From Pseudomonas tensinigenes (GTDB lineage Bacteria; Pseudomonadota; Gammaproteobacteria; Pseudomonadales; Pseudomonadaceae), in contig NZ_CP077089.1 of assembly GCF_014268445.2 (NCBI RefSeq), forward strand, positions 548,501-612,500: a stretch of DNA of 64,000 nt, read 5' to 3'. The notes under the pieces were generated by a model, which did not search any database, was not told where the DNA came from, and worked only from the letters and a program-made list of their open reading frames with translations. Position numbers and translations under genes: made by a program. Below are positions 10,430 through 19,216 of this stretch, in pieces; position 1 is the first letter of the stretch, and each line of letters begins with the position of its first letter.

Positions 10430-11268
10430 GTGAGATGTCGATGAAATTTCCCCACCCGCTGATGGCGTCCGTGGTTGAACTGGCATTACAGGCCGGCGAG
10501 GCGATTTTGCCGTTCTGGCGCTCCGGCGTTGAAGTCACGGCCAAGTCCGATGACTCGCCGGTGACGGCGGCGGATCTGGCCGCGCATCACCTGATCGTCG
10601 CCGGGCTGACGGCGCTGGATCCGAGCATTCCGGTGTTGTCGGAAGAGGACGCCAACATTCCCCAGAGCGTACGCGCCGGCTGGCAGCGCTGGTGGCTGGT
10701 GGATCCGCTGGATGGCACCAAGGAGTTCATCAGCGGCAGTGAAGAGTTCACTGTGAACATCGCGCTGATCGAGAACGGTCGCGTGGTGTTTGGCGTGGTG
10801 TCGATGCCAACCAATGGTCGTTTCTACGTGGGAGGTGCCGGTCTTGGTGCGTGGCGCTGCGACAAGGGCGGCACGCCGGTTGCGATTCAGGTGCGTGATG
10901 TGCCGGGGCCGGGAGAGGCGTTTACCGTGGTGGCCAGCCGTCGGCATTCGAGTCCCGAGCAAGAGCGTTTGTTGGCCGGGCTGAGTGCGAGTCTGGGCGA
11001 GTTGCAATTGGCCAATATCGGCAGCTCATTGAAGTTTTGCCTGCTGGCGGAAGGCGCGGCGGATTGCTATCCGCGCCTGGCACCGACTTCGCAGTGGGAC
11101 ACAGCGGCGGCGCAGGGTGTGCTGGAAGGTGCGGGCGGTGAGGTGTTGGATCTGCGTGGGGCAGCGTTCTGTTATCCGGCGCGGGAATCGCTGTTGAACG
11201 AGTTCTTTTTGGCGCTGCCGGCGAAGGCGGCGTGGCGTTCCAGATTGTTGGAGTTGGCTCAGGGTTAA
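10426..11268 (+). CDS. cysQ: 3'(2'),5'-bisphosphate nucleotidase CysQ
   Basis: Removes the 3'-phosphate from PAP(S), a toxic by-product of sulphate assimilation. It is a member of the inositol monophosphatase superfamily with 280 residues. Metal-binding motifs are SPVTAADLAAH near residue 45, LSEED near 72 and WLVDPLDGTKEFI near 92, plus C-terminal WDTAAAQGVLEGAGG. Its start overlaps nudE by 4 bp. A second in-frame ATG at 10441 is possible and would shorten the N-terminus by five residues. Confidence 0.94.
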   Translation: MSEMSMKFPHPLMASVVELALQAGEAILPFWRSGVEVTAKSDDSPVTAADLAAHHLIVAGLTALDPSIPVLSEEDANIPQSVRAGWQRWWLVDPLDGTKEFISGSEEFTVNIALIENGRVVFGVVSMPTNGRFYVGGAGLGAWRCDKGGTPVAIQVRDVPGPGEAFTVVASRRHSSPEQERLLAGLSASLGELQLANIGSSLKFCLLAEGAADCYPRLAPTSQWDTAAAQGVLEGAGGEVLDLRGAAFCYPARESLLNEFFLALPAKAAWRSRLLELAQG

Positions 11269-11285
11269 GTGGGCTGATCCGCAAT

Positions 11286-11594
11286 CCCCCTCACCCCAGC
11301 CCTCTCCCCCAGGAGAGGGAGCCGACCGAGTTGTCTCGCGTCATACATCGACCTGAAAGATCAGGTCGATTATGGATTCAGCAACGCGCGTTCAGGTCGA
11401 TGCATTTCTGAAGCATCCCCCAATCAGTTCCCTCTCCCTCGGGGAGAGGGAGCCGACCGAGTTGTCTCGCGTCATACATCGACCTGAAAGATTAGGTCGA
11501 TTATGGATTCAGCAAAGCGCTTTCAGGTCGATGCATTTCTGAAGCATCCCCCAATCAGTCCCCTCTCCCTCTGGGAGAGGGTTAGGGTGAGGGG
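11286..11594. repeat. Class C interspersed repeat containing a 131-bp tandem duplication
   Basis: The gap is bounded by CCCCCTCACCCC and GGGTGAGGGG inverted ends, as at 2783-2936. Inside, a 131-bp unit is present twice in tandem (about 11313-11443 and 11444-11574) with only a few substitutions. Each unit contains a near-palindrome around ACCTGAAAGATCAGGT and ends in CCCTCTCCCTC. No gene is present in this 336-bp gap. Confidence 0.88.
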
Positions 11595-11604
11595 CTGTTG
11601 ATCT

Positions 11605-12060
11605 TCAGCGATGCAAAACGTACTGCCCGGTAAACGTCACTGCATCCTCATCTCTACCCGCATTTACGATTCGCGTTTCCAGCGCCAACCGCGCCCGCCC
11701 ATAACGCCGATACATCGCCAGAAACTTCTTCCACACCGCTGAATCCGGCGCCGGGCAAATCGCCACGGCATCTCCAGTGACCGGAAGCGGATAACTGATC
11801 TGCCCCTCCTGAATCACGATGTGCCCGTCGGTGATTCCTTCTTCCTTCAAGCGCAAATGCAACCAGCCCCAACCGGCCAGCACCGCGCCGCAGTAAAGAC
11901 TGCCGCCGAACATGGTGCTCTTGTGGTTGACGTTCGGATCGAGTGGCAGATGCAGACTCAACTGCTGCTCATGCCAGGCAAGCACTTTCAGCCCCATGTC
12001 CCGGGTCAGGGGAATGTCGTGATGCAGAACCGACTCCAGATAGCGACTGTCTGTGCTCAT
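11605..12060 (-). CDS. Thioesterase-like protein with YiiD C-terminal hot-dog domain
   Basis: Putative thioesterase of 151 residues composed of one hot-dog domain of the YiiD C-terminal type. Recognisable features are MFGGSLYCGAVLAGWGWLHL near residues 50-70 and a C-terminal TFTGQYVLHR strand. Its start codon overlaps the dctD stop by 4 bp, so it is the last gene of a dctB-dctD operon, although a role in dicarboxylate sensing is not obvious. Substrate unknown. Confidence 0.8.
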   Translation of the reverse strand: MSTDSRYLESVLHHDIPLTRDMGLKVLAWHEQQLSLHLPLDPNVNHKSTMFGGSLYCGAVLAGWGWLHLRLKEEGITDGHIVIQEGQISYPLPVTGDAVAICPAPDSAVWKKFLAMYRRYGRARLALETRIVNAGRDEDAVTFTGQYVLHR

Positions 12061-13439
12061 TCGTTCTCGTCCCCATGGCTACTGTCGCCGAAGTTGAGGC
12101 CATGCTTGCGCAATTTGTCATGCAGGGTTTTGCGCGGAATGCCCAAGGCTTCGGCGAGGCTGCGCACTGAACTGTGGGAGCGCCCCAGTTCGGCAGCGAT
12201 CAAGGATTTTTCGAAATTTTCCACCTGCTCGCTGAGCCCGCCGCCAGTGACTTCCACGGTGGCGCCGGCACCTTCGGCGCCGCTGTTATCCAGCGCCAGT
12301 TCCAGTCCAAGAGCAAAGCGTTCGGCGGCATTCTGCAGTTCGCGCACGTTGCCCGGCCAGGTGTGGCGCAGCAGCAAGGCGCGCTGTGCCGGTTGCAGTT
12401 CGTGGGGCGGCAGGCCGTGGCGGGCGCTGGCTTCATCGGCGTAATGCTGGAACAGCACCAGCGCATCTTCGCCGCGTTCGCGCAGCGGCGGGATGCGCAG
12501 TGGCGCGACGTTGAGGCGGTAATACAAGTCGGCGCGGAAGCGTCCTTGATCGGCGGCCTGACGCAGGTCTTCCTTGGTCGCGGCGATGACGCGGATGTCC
12601 AGCGGGATCAGTTGATTGCCGCCCAAGCGCTCGACGACGCGCTCCTGCAACATGCGCAGTAACTTCACCTGCACGTCCATGCTCATGCTTTCGATTTCAT
12701 CGAGAAACAGCGTGCCGCCATTGGCGAATTCGAACTTGCCGATCCGGCGTTTTTGCGCACCGGTGAACGCGCCGGGTTCGTGGCCGAACAGTTCGCTTTC
12801 CACCACCGACTCGGCCAGTGCGCCGGCGTTGATCGCCACGAACGGGCCGTTACGGCGGCTGGACAAATCGTGCAGCGCACGGGCGACCACTTCTTTACCG
12901 GCGCCGGTTTCGCCGAGGATCAGCACATCAGCTTTGGTCGCGGCCAGCGCGCCGATCTGCTCACGCAGACGCAGCATGGGCGTGGAGTGGCCGACCAGAC
13001 GTGCACTCAATTCGTTGCGATCGCTGAGGGCCAGGCGCAGGCTGCGGTTGTCCAGCACCAGTCGGCGCAAGGCGAGGGCGCGGCGCACGCTGTCGAGCAG
13101 TGCGTCGCTGGCGAAAGGTTTTTCGAGAAAGTCATAAGCGCCGGCGCGCATAGCCTGCACCGCCAGCGGTACGTCGCCGTGGCCGGTGATCAGCAGCACC
13201 GGCAGTTCGGGATCCTGCGCGTGCAGTTCGCTGAGCAATTCGAGACCGTCCATCCCCGGCATGCGGATATCGCTGACCACCACACCCGGCCAGTCACGCT
13301 CCAGCTGTGCGGCCAGGCCCTTGGCCTCGGACAGCGGCAAGATTTTCAGGCCGGCCAGATCCAGGGTCTGGCCGAGGGCCTGACGCAGGTGCGGATCGTC
13401 GTCGATCAACACCACCTGAATGCGATTGTCGATGGTCAT
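12057..13439 (-). CDS. dctD: Sigma-54-dependent response regulator DctD
   Basis: Transcriptional activator for C4-dicarboxylate uptake genes, 460 residues. It has a receiver domain (1-120; DDD at about 13-15, phospho-acceptor Asp in VVSDIRMPG near 57), an AAA+ sigma-54 interaction domain (about 145-380; Walker A GETGAGKE, the sigma-54 contact loop GAFTGA, Walker B GTLFLDEI) and a C-terminal Fis-type HTH (about 415-450). It is co-translated with dctB (4-bp overlap). The DctB/DctD assignment rests on the sensor type and on adjacency to rmlC, as I recall for P. aeruginosa; the MifSR pair is a related alternative. No dct transporter gene lies in the window. Confidence 0.85.
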   Translation of the reverse strand: MTIDNRIQVVLIDDDPHLRQALGQTLDLAGLKILPLSEAKGLAAQLERDWPGVVVSDIRMPGMDGLELLSELHAQDPELPVLLITGHGDVPLAVQAMRAGAYDFLEKPFASDALLDSVRRALALRRLVLDNRSLRLALSDRNELSARLVGHSTPMLRLREQIGALAATKADVLILGETGAGKEVVARALHDLSSRRNGPFVAINAGALAESVVESELFGHEPGAFTGAQKRRIGKFEFANGGTLFLDEIESMSMDVQVKLLRMLQERVVERLGGNQLIPLDIRVIAATKEDLRQAADQGRFRADLYYRLNVAPLRIPPLRERGEDALVLFQHYADEASARHGLPPHELQPAQRALLLRHTWPGNVRELQNAAERFALGLELALDNSGAEGAGATVEVTGGGLSEQVENFEKSLIAAELGRSHSSVRSLAEALGIPRKTLHDKLRKHGLNFGDSSHGDENE

Positions 13440-15244
13440 GCACTTCGATCCTCGGACGGTTGCAGGCTGACCCCGGGCGCACCGGCGCGCAGTCGCAGGG
13501 TAATCAAGGCGCCACCTTGCTTGTGGTTGGCAAACGACAGTTCACCACCGAAGGCGCGCATCAGCGTTTCACAGATTGCCAGCCCCAAACCCAAGCCCTG
13601 AGTGCGGGTCTTGGTGGTGTAGAAGGGCTCGCTGGCGCGGCCGAGGGCTTCCATGCAGAACCCTGGGCCGTTGTCGCGAATGTACAGATTGACGCCCTCG
13701 GCGGTGGATTCGGCACTCAACCACAGTTTGCGCGGCGGGCCTTTTTCGGTGAGGGCATCGAGGGCGTTGGCGAGCAGATTGCCGAGCACCTGGCGCAGGC
13801 GCGTTTCTCCAGCCTCGACCCACAGCGTGGCGGCCGGCAGATCGCGGATCAGCTCAACCTCCATGCTGCGGCGCCGTTTGGCCAGCAAGGCCAGGGCATC
13901 GTCGAGCGCCGGTTGCAGGGCAACGCTTTCCGGCGCGTGGCGATCGCGGCGGGCAAAGGCGCGCAGGTGGGCGATGATCGAGGCCATGCGCCCGGTCAGT
14001 TCGCTGATCAGTTTGAGGTTGCCGCGTGCATCGTCGGTGCGCTGATGATCGAGCAACACCTCGGCGTTTTCCGCGTAGCTGCGGATCGCTGCCAGCGGCT
14101 GATTGAGTTCGTGGCTGATGCTCGCTGACATGGTGCCCAGCGCCGACAACTTGCCGGCCTGGACCAGATCGTCCTGGGCGCGCACCAGTTCCTGCTGGGC
14201 CTGTTCACGCTCCAGTACTTCTTCTTTCAAACGCCGGTTGAGGCCTTCGAGGTCGCTGGTGCGCTCGGCGACGCGGCCTTCCAGTTCGCGGCGTGCCTTG
14301 GCCTCGAACGCGATGCGTTCCAGATAATGCCGACGGCGCTGCATCATCAGACCGAGCAATAGCATCAGTACCAACAACGTGGCCCCGCCGATGGCAACCA
14401 CGGTCCGTACCGGGCGATCAATCAGCGTGCGCGGGGCAAGGATGCTGACGCTCCAGCCTGTTTCGGCAATGTCGTGGGTCTGGATCAGCCACGCCGTCGG
14501 GCTAAGGTTAAGCGGGCGCGGATCGCGGGTCGGGTAGGGCTGGATGGCAGTGATCGCCGAGCGTTCGCTGTCGCTCAAATTACGGGTCGAGCGAAAGCGC
14601 CATTCGGGGCGCGAGGTGAGGATGACCACGCCGTTGTGGTCGGTGACCAACAGTTGTTCCGGGGTTTTGCCCCACAGACTTTCGGTGTGGTCGAGGTCGA
14701 CCTTGATCACCAGCACGCCGATGATCTTTTCGCCGTTACGCACGGCGGCGGCGAAGAAATAACCGCGTTTGGCCGACGTGGTGCCGAGGCCGAAGAAGCG
14801 CCCGAGACGTCCGGCCATGGCTTCGCTGAAGTAGGGACGGAACGAAAAATTGCGGCCGACAAAACTGTCGTGCTTGTCCCAGTTCGACGCCGCCAGTGTC
14901 TGGCCGCTGGTGTCCATCAGGTACATGACTTCGGCGCCAGTCTGCGCGGCAATGTTCTTCAGCAGGCGATTGGCATTGCCTTGGGTGACGCCGTCGTCCG
15001 GCGCACCGAGTACCGCGCGCAGCGCCGGCAGGTCGCCGAGGATTTGCGGCAACACTTCATAGCGGTGCAGGGTGCCCAGCAGGTTGGCGACGTACAGGTC
15101 GAGGGTCTGGCGGTTCTGGCCGGCCAGTTCGCTGCGGTAATAGCGCTCGGCGAGATGTTCCAGCGGCCACAACAGCGGCGCCAGACACAGGGCCAGCAGG
15201 GCGAGACTGCGCCAGCGAGGTCTGGGGGGAAGGGTTGGTTTCAT
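13436..15244 (-). CDS. dctB: C4-dicarboxylate sensor histidine kinase DctB
   Basis: Inner-membrane sensor kinase, 602 residues from the ATG at 15244. TM1 lies near residues 12-30, a periplasmic double-Cache sensor about 31-285, and TM2 (VVAIGGATLLVLMLLLG) near 290-310. A coiled-coil linker (about 315-380) leads to a HisKA domain with the phospho-His in SISHELNQPLAAIRSYAEN and a HATPase domain ending with GLGLGLAICETLM. An upstream start at 15274 would add ten residues before the first TM and is less likely. It forms an operon with dctD and the thioesterase. Confidence 0.86.
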   Translation of the reverse strand: MKPTLPPRPRWRSLALLALCLAPLLWPLEHLAERYYRSELAGQNRQTLDLYVANLLGTLHRYEVLPQILGDLPALRAVLGAPDDGVTQGNANRLLKNIAAQTGAEVMYLMDTSGQTLAASNWDKHDSFVGRNFSFRPYFSEAMAGRLGRFFGLGTTSAKRGYFFAAAVRNGEKIIGVLVIKVDLDHTESLWGKTPEQLLVTDHNGVVILTSRPEWRFRSTRNLSDSERSAITAIQPYPTRDPRPLNLSPTAWLIQTHDIAETGWSVSILAPRTLIDRPVRTVVAIGGATLLVLMLLLGLMMQRRRHYLERIAFEAKARRELEGRVAERTSDLEGLNRRLKEEVLEREQAQQELVRAQDDLVQAGKLSALGTMSASISHELNQPLAAIRSYAENAEVLLDHQRTDDARGNLKLISELTGRMASIIAHLRAFARRDRHAPESVALQPALDDALALLAKRRRSMEVELIRDLPAATLWVEAGETRLRQVLGNLLANALDALTEKGPPRKLWLSAESTAEGVNLYIRDNGPGFCMEALGRASEPFYTTKTRTQGLGLGLAICETLMRAFGGELSFANHKQGGALITLRLRAGAPGVSLQPSEDRSA

Positions 15245-15285
15245 GAGCCGATGCGCCTGTAGGGACAGGCGCATTATGCCCGGCC

Positions 15286-15831
15286 TCAGGCGAAGACGTC
15301 AGCGTCCTTGAAGAAGGCTGCAGCCTGATCCTTGGCGGACAGCTTCGGGGCTTCGTCCAGTTGCCAATCGATGGCCAGATCCGGATCGTCCCAGCGAATG
15401 CTGCGTTCTGCCGACGGAGTGTAGTAATCGGTGGTCTTGTAGAGGAATTCGGCGAACTCGCTCAGCACGACGAAGCCGTGGGCGAAACCTTCCGGGACCC
15501 ACAACTGACGGTGGTTGTCTGCCGACAGGCGCACGGCCACCCATTTACCGAAGTGCGGTGAGCTGCGGCGAATGTCCACGGCGACATCCAATACTTCACC
15601 GACAGTTACGCGGACCAGTTTGCCCTGGGTGTTTTGCAGTTGGTAATGCAGACCACGCAATACGCCTTTTTGCGAGCGCGAGTGGTTGTCCTGAACGAAT
15701 TGCGTGTCCAGCCCCGTTGCGTTCTGGAAAGCCTTGGCATTGAAACTTTCGTAGAAAAACCCGCGTTCGTCACCAAACACCTTGGGTTCGATGATCAGGA
15801 CACCGGGCAGGTCGGTGGTGATTACATTCAT
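15286..15831 (-). CDS. rmlC: dTDP-4-dehydrorhamnose 3,5-epimerase RmlC
   Basis: Epimerises dTDP-4-keto-6-deoxyglucose at C3 and C5 in dTDP-L-rhamnose synthesis. It has 181 residues from the ATG at 15831, the normal family length; the frame continues upstream without conserved sequence. The cupin signature is GVLRGLHYQ (active-site His near residue 62) with WVPEGFAHGFVVLSE near 115 and YKTTDYYTP with the conserved Tyr near 133. The usual partners rmlB, rmlD and rmlA are not adjacent here, so this is an isolated pathway gene. It lies 41 bp downstream of nothing codirectional; its own promoter should be in 15832-15997. Confidence 0.93.
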   Translation of the reverse strand: MNVITTDLPGVLIIEPKVFGDERGFFYESFNAKAFQNATGLDTQFVQDNHSRSQKGVLRGLHYQLQNTQGKLVRVTVGEVLDVAVDIRRSSPHFGKWVAVRLSADNHRQLWVPEGFAHGFVVLSEFAEFLYKTTDYYTPSAERSIRWDDPDLAIDWQLDEAPKLSAKDQAAAFFKDADVFA

Positions 15832-15997
15832 GGGGTTTCCATAGGCCAGTGTGAATGGTCGACATTCTTGCGCAAACGGCCGGAGGGCGCGAGTGCCGGA
15901 AGACAAATAGCCCGGATACCTTTACGCGGTTGGGGGGTTGCGGATCCTGCCAAGCAATGGCGATATAGGCGCCTAATAAAATTTCAGGGGTCGTTTC

Positions 15998-18910
15998 ATG
16001 CCGCTCGCCACTTTGATTCATCGCGCCAGTTTGCCCAGCCCGCAGGTGTCTGCCGAGCAGGCCCGGCAATGGCTGGCGGAGCATTACGGGCTCAGCGGCA
16101 CGTTGCGGGCTCTTGGCAGTCAGCAGGATCTGAATTTTCGCGTCGACAGCCCACGCGGGCGCTTTGTGCTGAAAATCTGCCGAGGCGATTACGCCCTGGT
16201 GGAGCTGCAAGCCCAGCATGCCGGCCTCAAGTACCTGGCTGAGCATTCTGCGGTGACGGTGCCGCGAGTGATCGTCGCCAATAACGGCGAAGACCTGCTG
16301 TCACTGGAGGTTGGGGGCGAAGCCGTTCATGTGCGGCTGCTGGATTACATCGAGGGCCAGCCGCTCACGCATCTCGATCACTTGGGGCGCGACGTGGTAG
16401 CGGGGTTTGGCCGGCTGTGCGGTGAGATGGATCTGGCGTTGGCCGGGTTCGACCATCCGGGCCTTGAGCGCACGTTGCAGTGGGATTCCCGCCACGCCAG
16501 TGCACTGATCAGCCATCTGCTGCCGGTGATCAAGGATGAGCAGCAACGCGCATTGATTGCCGATGCCGCCGAACAGGCCGAGCGCCGTTTGCAGCCGTTG
16601 CGGGGCAAGCTGCCGGTGCAGGCGATCCACATGGACATCACCGATGACAATGCCGTTTGGATGCGAGATGCCCAGCGGCACTGGCAGTTGCAGGGCGTGA
16701 TCGATTTTGGCGATCTGGTGCGCACCTGGCGTATCACCGATCTGTCGGTGACGTGTGCGGCGTTGTTGCATCACGCCGGTGGTGATCCGTTTGTCATCCT
16801 GCCGGCGGTGCAGGCCTACCACGCGGTCAACCCGCTGCAACATGAGGAGCTGCAAGCGCTGTGGCCATTGATCGTCGCGCGCGCGGCGGTATTGGTGCTT
16901 AGTGGCGAGCAACAGGTCAGCATCGACCCGACGAATGCTTACAGCCGCGACAACCTCAGCCATGAGTGGGAAATCTTCAGGGTGGCGACATCGGTGCCAC
17001 AGGCGCTGATGGAAGCGGCGATCCTCACGGCCGTCGGTCACGCATTGCCGGCGATCGACAGCGCAGGTTTTGCGCCATTGCTGCCCGGTCTGGTCGGGCG
17101 TGAATTTGCGCTGATCGATCTCGGTGTCCTCAGCCCGCATTTCGAGGCCGGCAACTGGGAGCAGGAGGGTATCGATCAGCACCTGTTGAACGAAGCGGCG
17201 GCGGCCCATGGTTTGGCGGCGAGCCGTTATGGTCAGTACCGTTTGTCGCGCACTCGTCCCGACTGTGCCGTTGAACCGGACACCTTCCCGCTGCACGTGG
17301 AATTGCGCGTGCCCGATGGCACCACCGTGGAGGCGCCGTTCGCTGGCGTCGTGCATCAGGCAGCTGACGGCGTGCTGCAACTGGATGGCCCGCAACTCAG
17401 CGTGCGCCTGTGGGGCGTGACACCGTCGCTGCACAGCGGCGCGGCGCTGGTCAAAGGTCAGGTGCTGGGTGCGGTCAGCGGCCCGTTGCGAGTGCAGTTG
17501 TGTCGGGGCGCGCAGCTCAATGCGCCGTTATTTTGCACCCCGGTGCATGCTCCGGCGTGGCAGGCGCTGTGCCCATCGCCGGCCGCATTGTTGGGGCTGG
17601 CCTGCGATGCCGAGCCGGAGCTGGACGCGAAAACGTTACTCGAACGCCGCGATGCCAGTTTCGCCCGCACCCAGAAACACTACTACGTCGACCCACCGCG
17701 CATCGAACGTGGCTGGCGCAATCATCTGATTGACATGCAGGGCCGCTCCTATCTGGACATGCTCAACAACGTGGCGGTGCTCGGTCATGGTCACCCGCGC
17801 ATGGCAGCGGTCGCGGCGCGCCAATGGTCGCTGCTCAACACCAACTCGCGGTTCAACTATGCGGCGGTCGCGGAGTTTTCCGAGCGCCTGCTGAAACTGG
17901 CGCCGGAAGGCATGGATCGAGTGTTTCTGGTCAACAGCGGCAGCGAGGCCAACGACCTGGCGATTCGTCTGGCGTGGGCCTATAGCGGCGGTCGTGACAT
18001 GATCAGCGTGCTCGAGGCCTATCACGGCTGGACCATTGGCGCCGATGCGGTCTCGACGTCGATTGCCGACAACCCGAAAGCCCTTGAAAGTCGCCCGGAC
18101 TGGGTGCATCCGGTACCTGCGCCAAACACTTATCGCGGTGAATTCCGTGGCCTCGATTCGGCGCCGGATTACGTGCGCAGCGTTGAGCATCACCTGGCAA
18201 AACTCGCCGAGCAGAAGCGCCAGTTGGCCGGATTTATCTGCGAGCCGGTGTACGGCAATGCCGGCGGTATTTCATTGCCGCCGGGTTATCTGAAGCAGGT
18301 GTACGCGCTGGTACGCGCGCAAGGCGGCGTGTGCATCGCCGACGAAGTGCAGGTCGGTTACGGGCGCATGGGCCACTTCTTCTGGGGCTTTGAAGAGCAG
18401 GGCGTGGTGCCGGACATCATTTGCATGGCCAAGGGCATGGGCAACGGTCAACCGCTGGGTGCGGTCATCACGCGGCGGGAAATTGCCGAGGCGCTGGAGG
18501 CCGAGGGCTATTTCTTCTCATCGGCGGGCGGCAGTCCGGTGAGCTGCCAGATCGGCATGGCGGTGCTCGATGTCATGGAAGAAGAAAAACTCTGGGAGAA
18601 CGCTCAGGTGGTCGGTGGCCACTTCAAGGCGCGGCTCGAAGCGTTGATCGATAAACATCCGCTGGTGGGCGCGGTGCACGGTTCCGGGTTCTATCTGGGA
18701 CTTGAGCTGATCCGCAATCGCGAGACGCTGGAAGCGGCGACCGAAGAAACTGCTGTGCTGTGCGATCGCCTGCGCGAGTTGGGGATTTTCATGCAGCCGA
18801 CCGGTGATGATCTGAACATTCTCAAGATCAAGCCGCCGATGGTGACGTCGCGTCAGAGTGTGGATTTCTTTGTCGATATGCTCGATCAAGTCCTCAGCGA
18901 AGGTCTGTAA
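15998..18910 (+). CDS. Fusion protein: APH-type kinase, middle domain, class III aminotransferase-fold PLP enzyme
   Basis: Large 970-residue multi-domain enzyme. Residues about 1-340 form an aminoglycoside phosphotransferase-like kinase with the Brenner-type loop HMDITDDNAVW (near 212) and metal-binding IDFGD (near 238), like hydroxylysine kinase. A middle segment (about 345-530) includes a beta-rich piece resembling a biotinyl/M23-like carrier fold near 430-500. Residues about 545-970 form a fold-type I class III aminotransferase or phospholyase, with NSGSEANDLAIRLA, IADEVQVGYGRMG (PLP ring Asp) and the PLP Lys in AKGMGNGQPLGAV. In animals, separate AGPHD1 and AGXT2L proteins do this chemistry: phosphorylation of 5-hydroxylysine, then PLP-dependent elimination. 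A phosphorylate-then-eliminate route on an amino alcohol is therefore inferred. The substrate is unknown; aguBA is next door. Confidence 0.88.
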   Translation: MPLATLIHRASLPSPQVSAEQARQWLAEHYGLSGTLRALGSQQDLNFRVDSPRGRFVLKICRGDYALVELQAQHAGLKYLAEHSAVTVPRVIVANNGEDLLSLEVGGEAVHVRLLDYIEGQPLTHLDHLGRDVVAGFGRLCGEMDLALAGFDHPGLERTLQWDSRHASALISHLLPVIKDEQQRALIADAAEQAERRLQPLRGKLPVQAIHMDITDDNAVWMRDAQRHWQLQGVIDFGDLVRTWRITDLSVTCAALLHHAGGDPFVILPAVQAYHAVNPLQHEELQALWPLIVARAAVLVLSGEQQVSIDPTNAYSRDNLSHEWEIFRVATSVPQALMEAAILTAVGHALPAIDSAGFAPLLPGLVGREFALIDLGVLSPHFEAGNWEQEGIDQHLLNEAAAAHGLAASRYGQYRLSRTRPDCAVEPDTFPLHVELRVPDGTTVEAPFAGVVHQAADGVLQLDGPQLSVRLWGVTPSLHSGAALVKGQVLGAVSGPLRVQLCRGAQLNAPLFCTPVHAPAWQALCPSPAALLGLACDAEPELDAKTLLERRDASFARTQKHYYVDPPRIERGWRNHLIDMQGRSYLDMLNNVAVLGHGHPRMAAVAARQWSLLNTNSRFNYAAVAEFSERLLKLAPEGMDRVFLVNSGSEANDLAIRLAWAYSGGRDMISVLEAYHGWTIGADAVSTSIADNPKALESRPDWVHPVPAPNTYRGEFRGLDSAPDYVRSVEHHLAKLAEQKRQLAGFICEPVYGNAGGISLPPGYLKQVYALVRAQGGVCIADEVQVGYGRMGHFFWGFEEQGVVPDIICMAKGMGNGQPLGAVITRREIAEALEAEGYFFSSAGGSPVSCQIGMAVLDVMEEEKLWENAQVVGGHFKARLEALIDKHPLVGAVHGSGFYLGLELIRNRETLEAATEETAVLCDRLRELGIFMQPTGDDLNILKIKPPMVTSRQSVDFFVDMLDQVLSEGL

Positions 18911-18927
18911 GCACGCACACTGACCCC

Positions 18928-19017
18928 TGTGGGAGCGAGCCTGCTCGCGAAAGCGGTTTCTAATTCAACAACTGTGTTGATTGAATAAACGCCTTCGCGA
19001 GCAGGCTCGCTCCCACA
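18928..19017. repeat. REPIN-like doublet, class B (90 bp)
   Basis: Inverted copies of TGTGGGAGCGAGCCTGCTCG lie at the ends of an exactly 90-bp element, with an AT-rich inner loop. It is located directly after the fusion gene. Confidence 0.92.
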
Positions 19018-19067
19018 TTTGTTTCAGGTTTCTAATTCGATTTGTATCGGCTTTTTATAGTTTTATT

Positions 19068-19119
19068 TAGACGGAAGTCTATTTTATAGCTTCTAAAGTC
19101 GATATTTATCGGCTATAAA
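19068..19119. promoter_or_regulatory. Candidate operator/promoter region of aguBA
   Basis: In the AT-rich stretch upstream of aguB lie two inverted repeats: TAGAC-GGAA-GTCTA (19068-19081) and CGATA-TT-TATCG (19100-19111). The heptamer TTTATAG occurs at 19054-19060 and 19083-19089 and its inverse CTATAAA at 19113-19119. This is typical of a regulator-binding region, although no adjacent regulator gene is present and the binding protein is unknown. Confidence 0.45.
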
Positions 19120-19216
19120 GTCGCCATTGCTCCGGCATGGCGATCTCATGTCCGGTGCGCGCGTTTTCTTTTCGGTCGAATTGTCGACCGCCAAAGCACT
19201 TGCCCGGAGATGATTC

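Noticed and set aside
11286..11594. CRISPR-like repeats
   Set aside because: There are only two adjacent copies of 131 bp without spacers and no cas genes, so this is a tandem duplication.
15286..15831. O-antigen biosynthesis cluster
   Set aside because: Only rmlC is present; no glycosyltransferase or other nucleotide-sugar gene is nearby.
15957..15976. Possible sigma-54 promoter before the kinase-aminotransferase fusion
   Set aside because: GG and GC are 10 bp apart, but the -12 side lacks TTGC and the -24 side lacks GGCAC, so the match is by chance.
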